A stretch of 64,000 nucleotides of DNA from Lysobacter sp. K5869 (GTDB taxonomy: Bacteria > Pseudomonadota > Gammaproteobacteria > Xanthomonadales > Xanthomonadaceae): the NCBI RefSeq assembly GCF_018847975.1, contig NZ_CP072597.1, positions 1,116,001-1,180,000 on the forward strand, read 5' to 3'. The notes below the pieces were generated by a model. That model saw only the letters and a program-made list of their open reading frames with translations, ran no database searches and was not told the origin of the DNA. Below, in pieces: positions 1-8,418 of the stretch; within the stretch, counting starts at the first letter, position 1; the number at the start of each line of letters is the position of its first letter. The position numbers were made by a program, and so were the translations under genes.

Positions 1-87
1 GGCGCGCGAGCCGAGGATGCGGTAGGCCAGCCCGGTCAGCATCGGGGCGTGCTGGGCGAAGAGGAGGTCGTCGTCGGTGGCGGTCAT
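1..87 (-). CDS. ECF-type RNA polymerase sigma factor, N-terminus only
   Basis: Only the first 29 codons are in the window; the gene runs off the left edge. The visible residues contain LLFAQHAPMLTGLAYRILGS, which matches the start of sigma region 2 in ECF sigma factors of the SigJ/ECF41 type (typically F-x-x-x-R-P-x-L-x-G-x-A-Y-R-x-L-G-S). The ATG lies at 85-87 on the minus strand. The rest of the protein, including region 4 and any C-terminal SnoaL-like domain, cannot be seen, so the subclass is inference. It has no partner visible here; the stretch to its right holds an intergenic palindrome. Confidence 0.6.
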   Translation of the reverse strand, partial: MTATDDDLLFAQHAPMLTGLAYRILGSRA

Positions 88-197
88 GGGGCGGGTTCGG
101 GGGATGGCGGGAGAGGGTTATAGCTGGTTCGACGATCCACGCGGGGCGGGCGTGACATCGTTTCGGGGGTTCTTGGCTGGCTCGGCGGTGGAGGGTT

Positions 198-262
198 CGC
201 GGTCGCAGCTCACGCAGTTCCTACAACAGCCCCCTGTAGGAGCTGCGTAAGCTGCGACCGCG
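198..262. repeat. Intergenic palindrome, GTCGCAGCT-type arms
   Basis: The left arm begins CGCGGTCGCAGCT and the right arm ends AGCTGCGACCGCG, separated by an AT-poor loop. The arms also include TCCTACA / TGTAGGA. The same arms recur at 19295-19378, where they are a perfect 30-bp inverted repeat, so this is one member of a dispersed REP-like family. It lies between the 3' end of the response regulator and the sigma factor start. Confidence 0.75.
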
Positions 263-286
263 AAAACCAAACAACGACGCACCCCT

Positions 287-925
287 TCAAATCACCCGCA
301 ACGTAATCGCCTTCAACACCGCCCGCGTCCGATCCCGCGTATCCAGCTTCTCCAAAATCACCGACACATAGTTCTTCACCGTCCCCTCGGCCAGGAACAT
401 CGCCTTGGCGATCTCCTTGTTCGAGTACCCGCCGGCCATCAACCGCAGCACCGCCACTTCGCGCTCTGTGAACAAGGCGCGCGGCGCGTCGTCGGCGTGG
501 TAGCGGTAGCGCGCGCGCACCGGCTCGGTGCTGACCGGCTGCAGCAGGGTCTCGCCGGCGGCGACGCGGGCGATGGCGTCGCGCAGGTCTTCCGGCGCGG
601 CGTCCTTGAGCAGGAAGCCTTGCGCGCCGGCCTCGGCGGCGCGCAGCAGCAGTTCGCTGTCGTCGAAGGTGGTCAGCAACAGCACCGGGGTGCGGTCGCC
701 GCGCTCGCGCAGGGCCAGCAGCGCGTCGATGCCGTCCAAGCCGGGCATGCGGATGTCGCTGAGCACCACGTCCACCGGCGCAGCGGCGAGCTTGTCCAGC
801 AGCGCCTGGCCGTCGTCGGCTTCGAAGACGATGGTCAGGCCCAGGCGTTCGAGCAAGGCGCGCAGGCCGGCGCGGACCAGGGCCTGATCGTCGGCCAGGG
901 CGAGGCGGATCGGCGCGGCGCTCAT
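287..925 (-). CDS. NarL/FixJ-family response regulator
   Basis: 212 residues. An N-terminal receiver domain (about 5-120) has the acidic pair D12-D13, the phospho-acceptor D57 in VLSDIRMPG, the switch Thr in LLLTTFDD and K107 in GFLLKDA. The C-terminal LuxR-type helix-turn-helix (about 145-205) contains FTEREVAVLRLMAGGYSNKE and EGTVKNYVSVILEKL. It is the DNA-binding output of the kinase encoded immediately upstream: its ATG overlaps the kinase TGA in an ATGA, so the two are translationally coupled. DesR/LiaR-like regulators have this organisation, but the target genes are not evident; the divergent hydrolase gene is one possibility. A much longer open frame continues upstream but is only the antisense of GC-rich DNA. 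Confidence 0.93.
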   Translation of the reverse strand: MSAAPIRLALADDQALVRAGLRALLERLGLTIVFEADDGQALLDKLAAAPVDVVLSDIRMPGLDGIDALLALRERGDRTPVLLLTTFDDSELLLRAAEAGAQGFLLKDAAPEDLRDAIARVAAGETLLQPVSTEPVRARYRYHADDAPRALFTEREVAVLRLMAGGYSNKEIAKAMFLAEGTVKNYVSVILEKLDTRDRTRAVLKAITLRVI

Positions 926-2067
926 GCCGGCCTCGCGACGGCCGCGAGTGCGGGACGGTGCAGCGGAAAACGGGCGTGGATGCGCATGGAGCCTTCGGGG
1001 CCGAGAGAGAAATGGAGTTCGCCGCCGGCCGCTTCGACGCGTTCGCGCATGCCCGACAAGCCGTTGCCTTCGCGCAGCGGCGCGCGCACGCGGCCGTCGT
1101 CGTCGATGCGCAGGTCCAGCGCGGCGCCGTCGCGGTGCAGGGCCACGCGCAGATGCGCGGCGTCGGCGTGGCGCGCGGTGTTGGTCAGCGCTTCCTGGAC
1201 CACGCGCAGCAGGGTTTCGGCCAGGGCGGCGTCGGTGAGCTGCAGGTCGTCGTCCAGTTCCAGCGCCAGCGCCGGCTTGGGCAGCGGCGCGGCCAGCGCG
1301 CGCAGCGCGGTCGCCAGATCCAGCCCGCGCGCGTCGCGCAGCGCCTGGACCACGGCGCGGATGTCGCCGAGCAGTTCCCCGGCCAGTTGCTGCGCCAGTT
1401 GCACTTCGCGGCGCTGGCCCAGTTCGGGTTCGGCCGCCAGCGCGCGCAGGTTGAGCATCATCGCGGTGAGCTTGTGCCCGGCCACGTCGTGCAGCTCGCG
1501 CGCCATGCGCAGGCGCTCGGCGTCGCGCGCGCTGTCGGCGAGCAGGGCGCGGGTCGCGAGCAGGTCGGCGTTGACCAGGGCGAGGCGGTCGCGCGCTTGT
1601 TCGGCGCGGCTGGCGTAGTGCGCGACCAGCACGGCGAAGCCTTGGAAGCCGGCGAAGCACAGAGTGATGATGAGCGCGCCGCGCTGGCCGGCGGCGGACA
1701 GGATCAGGTACAGCGCCACGTCCAGCGCCGCCGCCAGCAGGATCGCGCGGCGCAGCGGATAGGACATCGCCAACTGCGCGACCAGGATCACCAGCAGCGC
1801 CGGCGCCGCGCCGCCGCGCGGGGCCAGCCAACACACCGCCAGCGCCGCGAGCGCCTGCAGGCAGAACCAAAAGCCGCGGCGCGCGCGCTGCGCGCCGAAC
1901 AGTTCGTCGCCGAGGAAGGCGATCAGGAACGCGGCCATCACCGTCCACACCAGCGGCCCTTCGCTGCCGCGGTCGTAGGGCAGCGACAGCCCGACCGCGA
2001 GCCAGCACAGCACGGCCGGCAGGTTCAACGGATGCAGGATCGCGCGCAGCGGCGAAGAAATGGCCAT
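922..2067 (-). CDS. DesK/NarX-type sensor histidine kinase
   Basis: 381 residues from ATG 2067. The N-terminal half (about 15-150) contains five or six hydrophobic membrane segments and no recognisable periplasmic sensor domain. It is followed by a HisKA_3 dimerisation domain with H193 in MARELHDVAGHKLTAMMLNL, and a HATPase_c domain with N-box VVQEALTNTARHA and G-box GNGLSGMRERVEAAGG. This is the membrane-sensing kinase class typified by DesK. The open frame extends 75 codons further upstream, but that stretch is Arg/Ala-rich low-complexity sequence, so the internal ATG before the first membrane segment was preferred. It forms an operon with the regulator (4-nt overlap) and is divergent from the hydrolase gene. 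Confidence 0.9.
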   Translation of the reverse strand: MAISSPLRAILHPLNLPAVLCWLAVGLSLPYDRGSEGPLVWTVMAAFLIAFLGDELFGAQRARRGFWFCLQALAALAVCWLAPRGGAAPALLVILVAQLAMSYPLRRAILLAAALDVALYLILSAAGQRGALIITLCFAGFQGFAVLVAHYASRAEQARDRLALVNADLLATRALLADSARDAERLRMARELHDVAGHKLTAMMLNLRALAAEPELGQRREVQLAQQLAGELLGDIRAVVQALRDARGLDLATALRALAAPLPKPALALELDDDLQLTDAALAETLLRVVQEALTNTARHADAAHLRVALHRDGAALDLRIDDDGRVRAPLREGNGLSGMRERVEAAGGELHFSLGPEGSMRIHARFPLHRPALAAVARPA

Positions 2068-2383
2068 GCCGCCATGCTGCGCGGCGGCCGCGGCGCTGGC
2101 AACGGGGCGGCGGCGGAAAGTGACTTCCGGCAGGTCGCATCGCGGCCCGGCGGGCGCGGCTTCGGCGCTGTCGCGGTCGGACGGCGCGGCCTCGCTTTGC
2201 CTCGCCGGTTCGGGCCGCCGGCGCGAACGGTCGCCGCCAAAGTCGCGGACGCATCGACGCGCAGCACATCGCCCTGCAAAAAGAAAGTGCACAGCGTTGA
2301 GGGCGCGATGCGATTTTGCGTTGCAACCGTGGCGGCGAAGCGCGCATCACAAGCAACGACCTCCCTCCTTCACGGCCGCCCGC
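2068..2383. other. Divergent intergenic region between kinase and hydrolase genes
   Basis: No gene is convincing here. It must contain the promoters of both flanking genes. A 24-nt stretch at 2119-2142 (contains GTGACTTCCGGCAGG) recurs with one mismatch at 10542-10565, upstream of the fimbrial operon and in the same orientation, so it may be a regulatory or repeat motif. Nearer the hydrolase start the sequence is less GC-rich (AAAAAGAAAGTGCACAGC around 2278), the most likely promoter position. Confidence 0.4.
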
Positions 2384-3739
2384 ATGAACCTGACCATTCC
2401 CCGCATCGCCGCACTGACCGCCGCGCTGTCCGCGGCCGCCGCCGTCCACGCCGCCGAGCCCGCGCCGGCGGCCAAGGGCGCGGACATGACGTGCTTCGTC
2501 GGCGCGTACCGTCTCGACGACGGCGGCTCGGTCACGCTGGGCCGCATCGACGATCCCGCCGCGCTGCGCTGGCGCCTGCTCGACGGCCGCACCGGCAAGC
2601 TGGTGCGCAAGGACGGCGCGCTGGTCAGCACCGGCGGCTGGGGCGATCGCGCCGACGGCGTGAAAGTCGAATTGGGCCAGTGCGGCGAACCGATCGTGTT
2701 CGAAGGCCATCGCGGCGAACGGATCAAGTTCGACATCGTCGACACCGCCTTCGAAGGCGCCGGCGTGAAGCTGCGCGGCCGCCTGGTGTTGCCGGCCGGC
2801 CGCGACAAGGTGCCGGTGGTGGTGATGGTGCACGGCTCGGAGAACTACTCCGGCGTCGACCTGTATTACCAGCAGCATCTGTTCCCGACCGAGGGCGTGG
2901 GCGTGTTCGTCTACGACAAGCGCGGCACCGGCGGTTCCACGGGCAAGTACACGCAGAACTTCCACGAACTCTCCGACGACGCTGCGGCGGCGTTGCGCGA
3001 GGCGCAGCGCCTGGGCGGCGAGCGCGTGAGCAAGATCGGTTACCTCGGCGGCAGCCAGGGCGGCTGGATCGCGCCGCTGGCGGCGAGCAAGACGCCGCAA
3101 GCCCAATTCGTCGAAGTCGGTTTCGGCTTGGCCGACGGCGTGCTGGCCGAGGATCGCGATCAGGTCGTGCTGGACCTGCGCGCGGCCGGTTTCGGCGATA
3201 AGGCGACGCTGCGCAAGGCGCGCGAACTCACCGACGCCACCGGCCTGATCGCGTCGAGCAACGGCGCGCGCGGCTGGACCGAGTTGGACGCGGTGCGCAA
3301 GAAGTACGAGAAGGACACCTGGTGGAAGTCGGTCAAGGGCGAATACAGCGGTCTGGTGGCGACCCACACGCGCGACGAGGTCATGGCCGAGTTCAAGAAA
3401 TACGATTACGAAGTGAGCTGGGACTACGACCCGATGCCGGTGCTGCGCACGCTCAAGACTCCGCAGCTGTGGGTGCTCGGCGGCGACGACATCGAGGCGC
3501 CGTCGGAGGAAACCCAAAAGCGCCTGACCGCGCTGGGCCGCGCCGGCCGTCCGATCACCACCGTGGTGTTCCCGCAGGCCGATCACGGCATCCTGGAATT
3601 CGAAAAGGACGCCAAGGGCGAGCGCACGCACACCCGCACCGCCGACGGCTATCTGCGCATGCTGTTGGACTGGATCAAGCGCGGCCAGCTCGACGGTTGG
3701 CCGTACGGCACGGCGAAGCAGCTGGCCGGGCCGAAGTGA
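2384..3739 (+). CDS. Exported alpha/beta hydrolase (prolyl oligopeptidase/dienelactone hydrolase-like fold)
   Basis: 451 residues. An N-terminal signal peptide (about 1-24, hydrophobic core AALTAALSAAAAVHA, cleavage likely after VHA) directs it to the periplasm or outside. A roughly 110-residue N-terminal domain of unknown role precedes an alpha/beta hydrolase domain: oxyanion strand VVVMVHGSENYSG, YDKRGTGGSTG, nucleophile S224 in LGGSQGGW (G-x-S-x-G), a likely acid Asp in LGGDDIEAP and catalytic His in QADHGILEF. The substrate cannot be inferred; peptidase, esterase or acyl-hydrolase activity are all possible. The frame is open further upstream, but the ATG at 2384 gives the proper signal peptide. 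Monocistronic; followed by two strong hairpins. Confidence 0.88.
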   Translation: MNLTIPRIAALTAALSAAAAVHAAEPAPAAKGADMTCFVGAYRLDDGGSVTLGRIDDPAALRWRLLDGRTGKLVRKDGALVSTGGWGDRADGVKVELGQCGEPIVFEGHRGERIKFDIVDTAFEGAGVKLRGRLVLPAGRDKVPVVVMVHGSENYSGVDLYYQQHLFPTEGVGVFVYDKRGTGGSTGKYTQNFHELSDDAAAALREAQRLGGERVSKIGYLGGSQGGWIAPLAASKTPQAQFVEVGFGLADGVLAEDRDQVVLDLRAAGFGDKATLRKARELTDATGLIASSNGARGWTELDAVRKKYEKDTWWKSVKGEYSGLVATHTRDEVMAEFKKYDYEVSWDYDPMPVLRTLKTPQLWVLGGDDIEAPSEETQKRLTALGRAGRPITTVVFPQADHGILEFEKDAKGERTHTRTADGYLRMLLDWIKRGQLDGWPYGTAKQLAGPK

Positions 3740-3768
3740 TCGCGCAGTCGCGCGATAGCGTAGCGATC

Positions 3769-3801
3769 GATATCCCTCGCGCGATTCGCGCAAGGGATAT
3801 C
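3769..3801. repeat. Short near-perfect palindrome
   Basis: GATATCCCT and AGGGATATC form outer 9-bp arms, and the interior GCGCGA/TCGCGC also pairs after one mismatch, giving an almost continuous hairpin. It lies 30 bp after the hydrolase stop codon. It lacks a T run, so it is more likely a REP-like element than an intrinsic terminator. Confidence 0.6.
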
Positions 3802-3841
3802 GGGGCCGAAGCGCTCGGCCTTCGATAGAAAGCGTTCGGGC

Positions 3842-3895
3842 TGAAGGCCCTCCCATCCGGCGGCTACGGTGGCCGCCGCGGTGGGAGGGCCTTCA
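3842..3895. terminator. Strong hairpin downstream of the hydrolase; terminator or REP element
   Basis: TGAAGGCCCTCCCA (3842-3855) pairs perfectly with TGGGAGGGCCTTCA (3882-3895), and the interior CGGCGGC/GCCGCCG extends the stem to more than 20 bp. There is no U-tract, so rho-independent termination is not certain. The 250 bp from here to the next gene (4144) contain no convincing gene; AGGAGC just before ATG 4144 is that gene's ribosome-binding site. Confidence 0.55.
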
Positions 3896-4143
3896 TGCAC
3901 GCGATCCGGCGCCGCGCGCAATTTCCCAGAAATGCAGGGAAAAACATCGAGGCGCGACGCCGCTCGCGCGAGCGAACGACGCCGTGACGCCGTCTTGCAG
4001 TTCCGCGACAAGCGTGATGCCGAATCGTCATGACGACCTTCCGCATCGTCCAGCGCGCTTTACGAACCGGTAACCGCCGCTTTACACCCCGCCGCGCGCA
4101 ATCCACTAGAACGACTGCTCCCACCCAATGCAGGAGCAGCCCC

Positions 4144-5526
4144 ATGCGCATCACCATCATCGGCGCGGGTTTCAGCGGCAGCGCGTTGGCCGGCGAACTG
4201 GCGCGCAGCGCCGGTCCCGGCGTGGAGTTGTGTCTGGTCGGACAACCCGAAAGCTACGGCCGCGGTGTGGCCTACGGCGAAGCGCGGCCGGAGCATCTGC
4301 TCAACGTGCGCGCCAGCGATCTGGGCGCCACGCCCGACGCGCCGGGCGGTTTCGCCGACTGGCTCAACCTCACCGACCGCGCGCGCGGCAGCTATCTGCC
4401 GCGGCTGTTGTTCGGCGAATACCTGCATGCGCAGTTGCAGGCGGCGGTGGCCGGCAGCACCGCCGGCTTCAGCCAGATCCGCCACGAAGCCATCGCGGTG
4501 GAGCGCGCGTCGGCGGGCTTTCGCGTGCATCTGGCCGATGGCAGCGATTTCCTCAGCGACAAGGTGGTGCTCGCGGTCGGCGCGTTGCCGCCGCAACCGC
4601 TGGCGGGCGTGGGGCCGCGCTTGGCGGTGCATCCGAGCTACATCGGCTGGCCGTGGCAGGACGGCGCCATCGACGCGATCGCGGCGGATGCGCGGCTGTT
4701 GATCGTCGGCACCGGCCTGACCATGGCCGACACCGTGGCGACGCTGCACAAGCGCGGCCATCGCGGCCCGATCCTTGCGCTGTCGCGCCACGGCCTGCTG
4801 CCGCGCGCGCACGACGAAGCCGCGCCGGCGCCGGTGGCGCTGCCGCCCGCGGTGCTGCACGCGCTCGACAGCCACGCGCCGCGCGAACTGCTGCGCGCGC
4901 TGCGCACGCTGGCGCCGGTGGTGGCCGATTGGCGCAGTCTGGTCGATGCGCTGCGGCCGTACCTGCAAGGCTTCTGGGCCGGCATGCCGGCGGCGCAGCG
5001 CGGCAGCTTCCTGCGCCATCTGCGTTCGTATTGGGAAGCGCTGCGCCATCGCATCGCGCCGCAATTGGCCGACGAACTGCAGGCCTTGCAGGACTCCGGC
5101 CAGTTGCAGATCCGCGCCGGCCGGCTGCTGCGCGCGCGCCGCGGCGACGACGCGGTGGAGGCGCTGATCCGCGAACGCGGCGGCCAGCGGCTGCACACCG
5201 AACGCTTCGATGCGCTGATCCGCGCGACCGGCTTGGACACCGATGTGGAGCGCACCACGCATCCGTTGATCGCGCATTTGCGCGAATCGGGGCTGGTCGC
5301 GGCCGATCCGCTCGGCCTGGGGCTGCGCACCTCGGCGCGGTTCGAAGCGCTCGACCGCAAGGGCGAGGCGGTGCGCGGGCTGTACGCGATCGGGCCGCTG
5401 CTGCGCGCGCAGTGGTGGGAGATCACCGCGGTGCCGGAGTTGCGCGTGGCGGCGCGGGATTTGGCCGGGCGGTTGTTGGCGACGGCGGCGGTGGCGCGCC
5501 AGAGTCCCGCCTTGGCGACGGCGTAG
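4144..5526 (+). CDS. FAD/NAD(P)-binding oxidoreductase-like protein (NAD_binding_9 type)
   Basis: 460 residues starting MRITIIGAGFSGSALAGEL, with a dinucleotide-binding G-x-G-x-x-G (G7-A-G9-F-S-G12) at the extreme N-terminus. Further motifs are YGRGVAYGEARPEHLLNVRA, typical of the NAD_binding_9/hydroxyacylglutathione-reductase-like family, and a second glycine-rich motif IVGTGLTMADTVATLHKRG near residue 190. Proteins of this family are predicted cytosolic flavoproteins; substrates are mostly unknown. AGGAGC lies 6 nt upstream of this ATG, which decides the start although the frame is open for another 38 codons. Flanked by palindromes on both sides, so probably transcribed alone. Confidence 0.85.
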   Translation: MRITIIGAGFSGSALAGELARSAGPGVELCLVGQPESYGRGVAYGEARPEHLLNVRASDLGATPDAPGGFADWLNLTDRARGSYLPRLLFGEYLHAQLQAAVAGSTAGFSQIRHEAIAVERASAGFRVHLADGSDFLSDKVVLAVGALPPQPLAGVGPRLAVHPSYIGWPWQDGAIDAIAADARLLIVGTGLTMADTVATLHKRGHRGPILALSRHGLLPRAHDEAAPAPVALPPAVLHALDSHAPRELLRALRTLAPVVADWRSLVDALRPYLQGFWAGMPAAQRGSFLRHLRSYWEALRHRIAPQLADELQALQDSGQLQIRAGRLLRARRGDDAVEALIRERGGQRLHTERFDALIRATGLDTDVERTTHPLIAHLRESGLVAADPLGLGLRTSARFEALDRKGEAVRGLYAIGPLLRAQWWEITAVPELRVAARDLAGRLLATAAVARQSPALATA

Positions 5527-5528
5527 CG

Positions 5529-5623
5529 GTAGGAGCGGCGTGAGCCGCGATTGCGATAACGCAACTGCGCCGAAACGCTCGTCGTCGCTTCGTTGCCGCG
5601 GTCGCGGCTTACGCCGCTCCTAC
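5529..5623. repeat. REP-like inverted repeat (GTAGGAGCGGCG family)
   Basis: GTAGGAGCGGCGTGAGCCGC at 5529-5548 is mirrored by GCGGCTTACGCCGCTCCTAC at 5604-5623, with about 55 bp between the arms. A second copy is at 28992-29076 and a single arm at 12031-12056. It lies between the stop codons of two convergent genes and may act as a bidirectional terminator. Confidence 0.85.
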
Positions 5624-5639
5624 AGGGGCTTCGGCAACC

Positions 5640-7607
5640 TCACCTCGGCCGCGTCGCGCCAATTTCCAGGCGCGCCGCGTCGCGCACCGACACCCGCACC
5701 GTCGCCGGCGCTTCGCTCAGCGACCACGGCAGCGGCAGGTTGTCGGCGAGCACTTGCACGCGGTGCTCGCCGACGCTCACGCGCGAGAACGCGAACGCGC
5801 CGCTGCTGTCGGTGCGCGCGCTCCAGCGGCCGTCGAGCACGACGGTGACGTTGGCCGCCGGCAGTTCGGAGGCGGCGCGGACGCCGTCGCCGTTGTCGTC
5901 GAGGAACACGACGCCGGCGATGTCGCCGCTGGCCGCGCCCGGCGCGGCGCCGAGCACCGGCAGCGGGCGGCCGGCTTGCCAGTCGTAGCGCAAGGTCAGC
6001 AGCGCCGAGCGTTCGCGCGGCAGGCGTTGCAGCGGCGAATCCACGGCCAGCGGGTCGAGCAGGAACGGCGAGCGCTGCCAGCCGCGGCTTTGGTACAGCG
6101 CGGCGCTCAGCGACCAGCCGCGCGCCAAGGCGCCGCTCAGGCTGAGGTTGATGTCGCTGCCGCGCGTCGCCGACGGGCCGTCGCCGCGGGTCCAGCGCGC
6201 GTTGCCGTCGAGGCTCCAGCGCTGGCCCAAACGCAGGCCGCCGTACAGCGACACGCTGGCGCTGTGGGTGGGGTCGAGGCCGCGCTGGCCGAGTTCGGCG
6301 TAGGCCAGCGACACCGACAAGTGCTGGCCTTCCGGCAACGGCAGCGCTTGATCGACGCTGGCCTGCCAGCTGCGCTCGCCGCCGCCGGCATCGGCGCGGT
6401 CGAGCTGGACGCGGGTCTGGCCCCAATCGCTGCGGTAATCGGCGAAGCCTTGCAGCGAGTAGGCGTCGCCGCCGCGATCGGCGTGGCGCAAGCTGGCGCT
6501 GGCGCCGTAGCCCAGGCGGGTGCTGGCCTGATAGCGCGCGAACGCGGTGGCGTAGCGGCCGTCGAAGCCGCGGCCGCTGATCGAACGGATTTCGTCGAGG
6601 CCGGCGTTCCACAGCCAGCGCCCGTATTGGTAGCCGAGACGGTAGTAGCCGCCGCGCGCGTCTTGGTTGATCGGCAGCGCGCCCCAGGCCAAGCCCGGGT
6701 CGAGCGAGAACACGCCGGCGTCGTGGCGGAAGCGGCCGCGGCGCGCGCTGGCGTCGATCCAGCCGCCGCTGGCGTCGCCGTCGCGGCCGTGGCTGCTCAG
6801 CAGATTGAACTGCACCGAGTCGGCGCCCGAACTCCAGCGCGCGGCCCAATGCCCGGCCTGGGTCGCGCCGGGCACGAACGACGCGTCGCCGCGGTCGTCC
6901 GGCGCGATCCGGCCGGCGGTGCTCAGCAGCGAGGCCGACGCGGTCCAGTGTTCGGCCGGCCGCCATTGCCCGCCGAGCGCGGCGACCTCGCCGTCGGCCA
7001 AGTCGAAGCCGACCGTGCGGGTGCCGTCGAACACGCCGGCGCGGCCGAACGCGGCGTAGACGCTGCGGCCGTCGGCGTCGCGGCTCCATTGGCTGCTGAC
7101 GCCGGCCATCGCCACCGAGGGCAGATAGAAGCGGTATTGGTTGCGTTGCAGCTCCGGCGCCGGGGTGGCGAGCACGCCCAGGCCGTTGTCGCCGCGCCAG
7201 CCGCCGTCGAGGTAGACGCCGCGCTGCCACAGCGTGGCCGCGCCGCTCCAGCCGCGCGCATCCATGCGGCCGTTGCGGCGCAAGGCGGTGGCGTCGAGCG
7301 AGAAACTGCCCCAGTCCGCGGTTTCCCAATAGCCGCCGAGGCTGAGGCCGCGTTCGTCGTAGGTCTCGTCGCCGCGTTCGTTGCGGGCGTAGTCGAAGCC
7401 GATGCGCAGCGAACGCGGCAGGCCGCTGTCGTCGCGTTCGTCTTCCGGGTCCGGCGGCAGCGGCGCCAGCGTTTGCGGGGCGATGATGCGGTCGCGGTAC
7501 TCGCCGGCGGGCGCGTCCTGCGCCGCGGCCGCCGGAGCGGACGCGGTCAGGGCGAGCGCCAGCGCCGCGGCGAGGCGGCGGCGCGACGGCGGGGCGAGAG
7601 CGATCAT
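5640..7607 (-). CDS. Outer-membrane beta-barrel protein with C-terminal SdrD_B/Cna_B-like domain (usher-like component)
   Basis: 655 residues with a signal peptide (core AAALALALTASAPAAA, cleavage near AAA-QDAP). Residues about 60-550 are alternating short amphipathic strands ending in aromatic residues (GSFSLDATALRRNG, SLSAALYQSRGWQRS), the pattern of an outer-membrane barrel. The C-terminal ~100 residues contain GVVFLDDNGDGVRAASELPA and TDSSGAFAFSRVSVGEHRV, a Cna_B/SdrD_B-type beta-sandwich. Last gene of a five-gene minus-strand operon, 10 nt after the chaperone gene. The position and C-terminal domain suggest it does the usher's job for the subunits encoded upstream, but it is shorter than a classical FimD (about 800-850) and lacks domains I can name as usher NTD or plug. 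Function is inferred from context. Confidence 0.7.
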   Translation of the reverse strand: MIALAPPSRRRLAAALALALTASAPAAAAQDAPAGEYRDRIIAPQTLAPLPPDPEDERDDSGLPRSLRIGFDYARNERGDETYDERGLSLGGYWETADWGSFSLDATALRRNGRMDARGWSGAATLWQRGVYLDGGWRGDNGLGVLATPAPELQRNQYRFYLPSVAMAGVSSQWSRDADGRSVYAAFGRAGVFDGTRTVGFDLADGEVAALGGQWRPAEHWTASASLLSTAGRIAPDDRGDASFVPGATQAGHWAARWSSGADSVQFNLLSSHGRDGDASGGWIDASARRGRFRHDAGVFSLDPGLAWGALPINQDARGGYYRLGYQYGRWLWNAGLDEIRSISGRGFDGRYATAFARYQASTRLGYGASASLRHADRGGDAYSLQGFADYRSDWGQTRVQLDRADAGGGERSWQASVDQALPLPEGQHLSVSLAYAELGQRGLDPTHSASVSLYGGLRLGQRWSLDGNARWTRGDGPSATRGSDINLSLSGALARGWSLSAALYQSRGWQRSPFLLDPLAVDSPLQRLPRERSALLTLRYDWQAGRPLPVLGAAPGAASGDIAGVVFLDDNGDGVRAASELPAANVTVVLDGRWSARTDSSGAFAFSRVSVGEHRVQVLADNLPLPWSLSEAPATVRVSVRDAARLEIGATRPR

Positions 7608-7617
7608 CGCGCGCGGC

Positions 7618-8418
7618 TCAAGGCGTCAGGCGCTGGTCGAGCGGCAACGTCTGCCGGTCCCATTCCAGCGCGCCCTTGAGCTGCAGCGGATAGGCCAGCG
7701 TCGGCGCCGGCGCGTTGGCGTCGTCGGCTTGCGGGGTCAGCGCCAGGGTGCGGGTTTCGCCGGGCAGGATCGGCAGGCTCGACGGCTGCAGGCCGTAGCG
7801 GCGGCCCTTGGCGTCGATGCCGTCGACCAAGCCTTCCAGGCGCGTGTGCGCATTGCCTTCGTTGCGCACGCGCAGCACCGGCACGCGCTGGCCTTCGACC
7901 TGCGCGGTGGTGGTTTCGATCACCCGCAGCTTCGCCGCGGCATCGCCGATGCCGAGGTAGACGATGATGCCGATGCGCCCGGCCACCGGCAGCGCTAGCG
8001 CGCCGCCGACGTTTTCCGGCGCGCCTTCCAGCAGGATCGCGAAGCGGCATTCGCCGGCCGGCGCGTCCTTCGGCACGGCGACTTCGAAGCGGTAGCGGCG
8101 CTTGCCGTTGCCGGCGACATCGATTTGCGCCGCTTCCAGCCCGACCCACGGCCGGCAACTGCCGGGCGCGAGCGCGGTGTCGAAGGCGACCGCGCCGTTG
8201 CCGTCGATGGTCCAGTCGGCGGTCTTGAGCGTGTAGCGCGCCGCGCGTGCGGAGACGTTGGTGATCTCCACCACGTTGCGGTAGACGCTGCCGGGCTGGG
8301 CGCGGTCTTCGAACCGCGGCGGCGAGACCAGCGCGGAAAAACCTTGCGCGGCGGCGGCCGCGGGCCACAGCGAGGCGAACAGGCACAGCGCGGCGAGGGG
8401 ACGCGTGAGGGAGCGCAT
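7618..8418 (-). CDS. PapD-like periplasmic fimbrial chaperone
   Basis: 266 residues. Signal peptide 1-24 (LAALCLFASLWPAAAAAQ). The mature N-terminus FSALVSPPRFEDRAQPGSVYRNVVEITN is the first strand pair of a pilus-chaperone domain, followed by a second beta domain (VLRVRNEGNAHTRLEG and LPILPGETRTLALT). Such chaperones complete the immunoglobulin fold of pilin subunits by donor-strand complementation in the periplasm. Its start ATG overlaps the stop of the upstream minor-subunit gene (TGATG), showing tight translational coupling. It resembles chaperones of alternate (alpha-fimbrial) systems more than FimC, but the subfamily is not settled from sequence alone. Confidence 0.8.
   Translation of the reverse strand: MRSLTRPLAALCLFASLWPAAAAAQGFSALVSPPRFEDRAQPGSVYRNVVEITNVSARAARYTLKTADWTIDGNGAVAFDTALAPGSCRPWVGLEAAQIDVAGNGKRRYRFEVAVPKDAPAGECRFAILLEGAPENVGGALALPVAGRIGIIVYLGIGDAAAKLRVIETTTAQVEGQRVPVLRVRNEGNAHTRLEGLVDGIDAKGRRYGLQPSSLPILPGETRTLALTPQADDANAPAPTLAYPLQLKGALEWDRQTLPLDQRLTP

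Noticed and set aside
926..3856. Very long open frame on the minus strand (to 3856) running through the kinase and hydrolase genes
   Set aside because: It is the frame of the response regulator extended upstream by GC-rich antisense sequence; its content there is Arg/Ala-rich and overlaps two recognisable genes.
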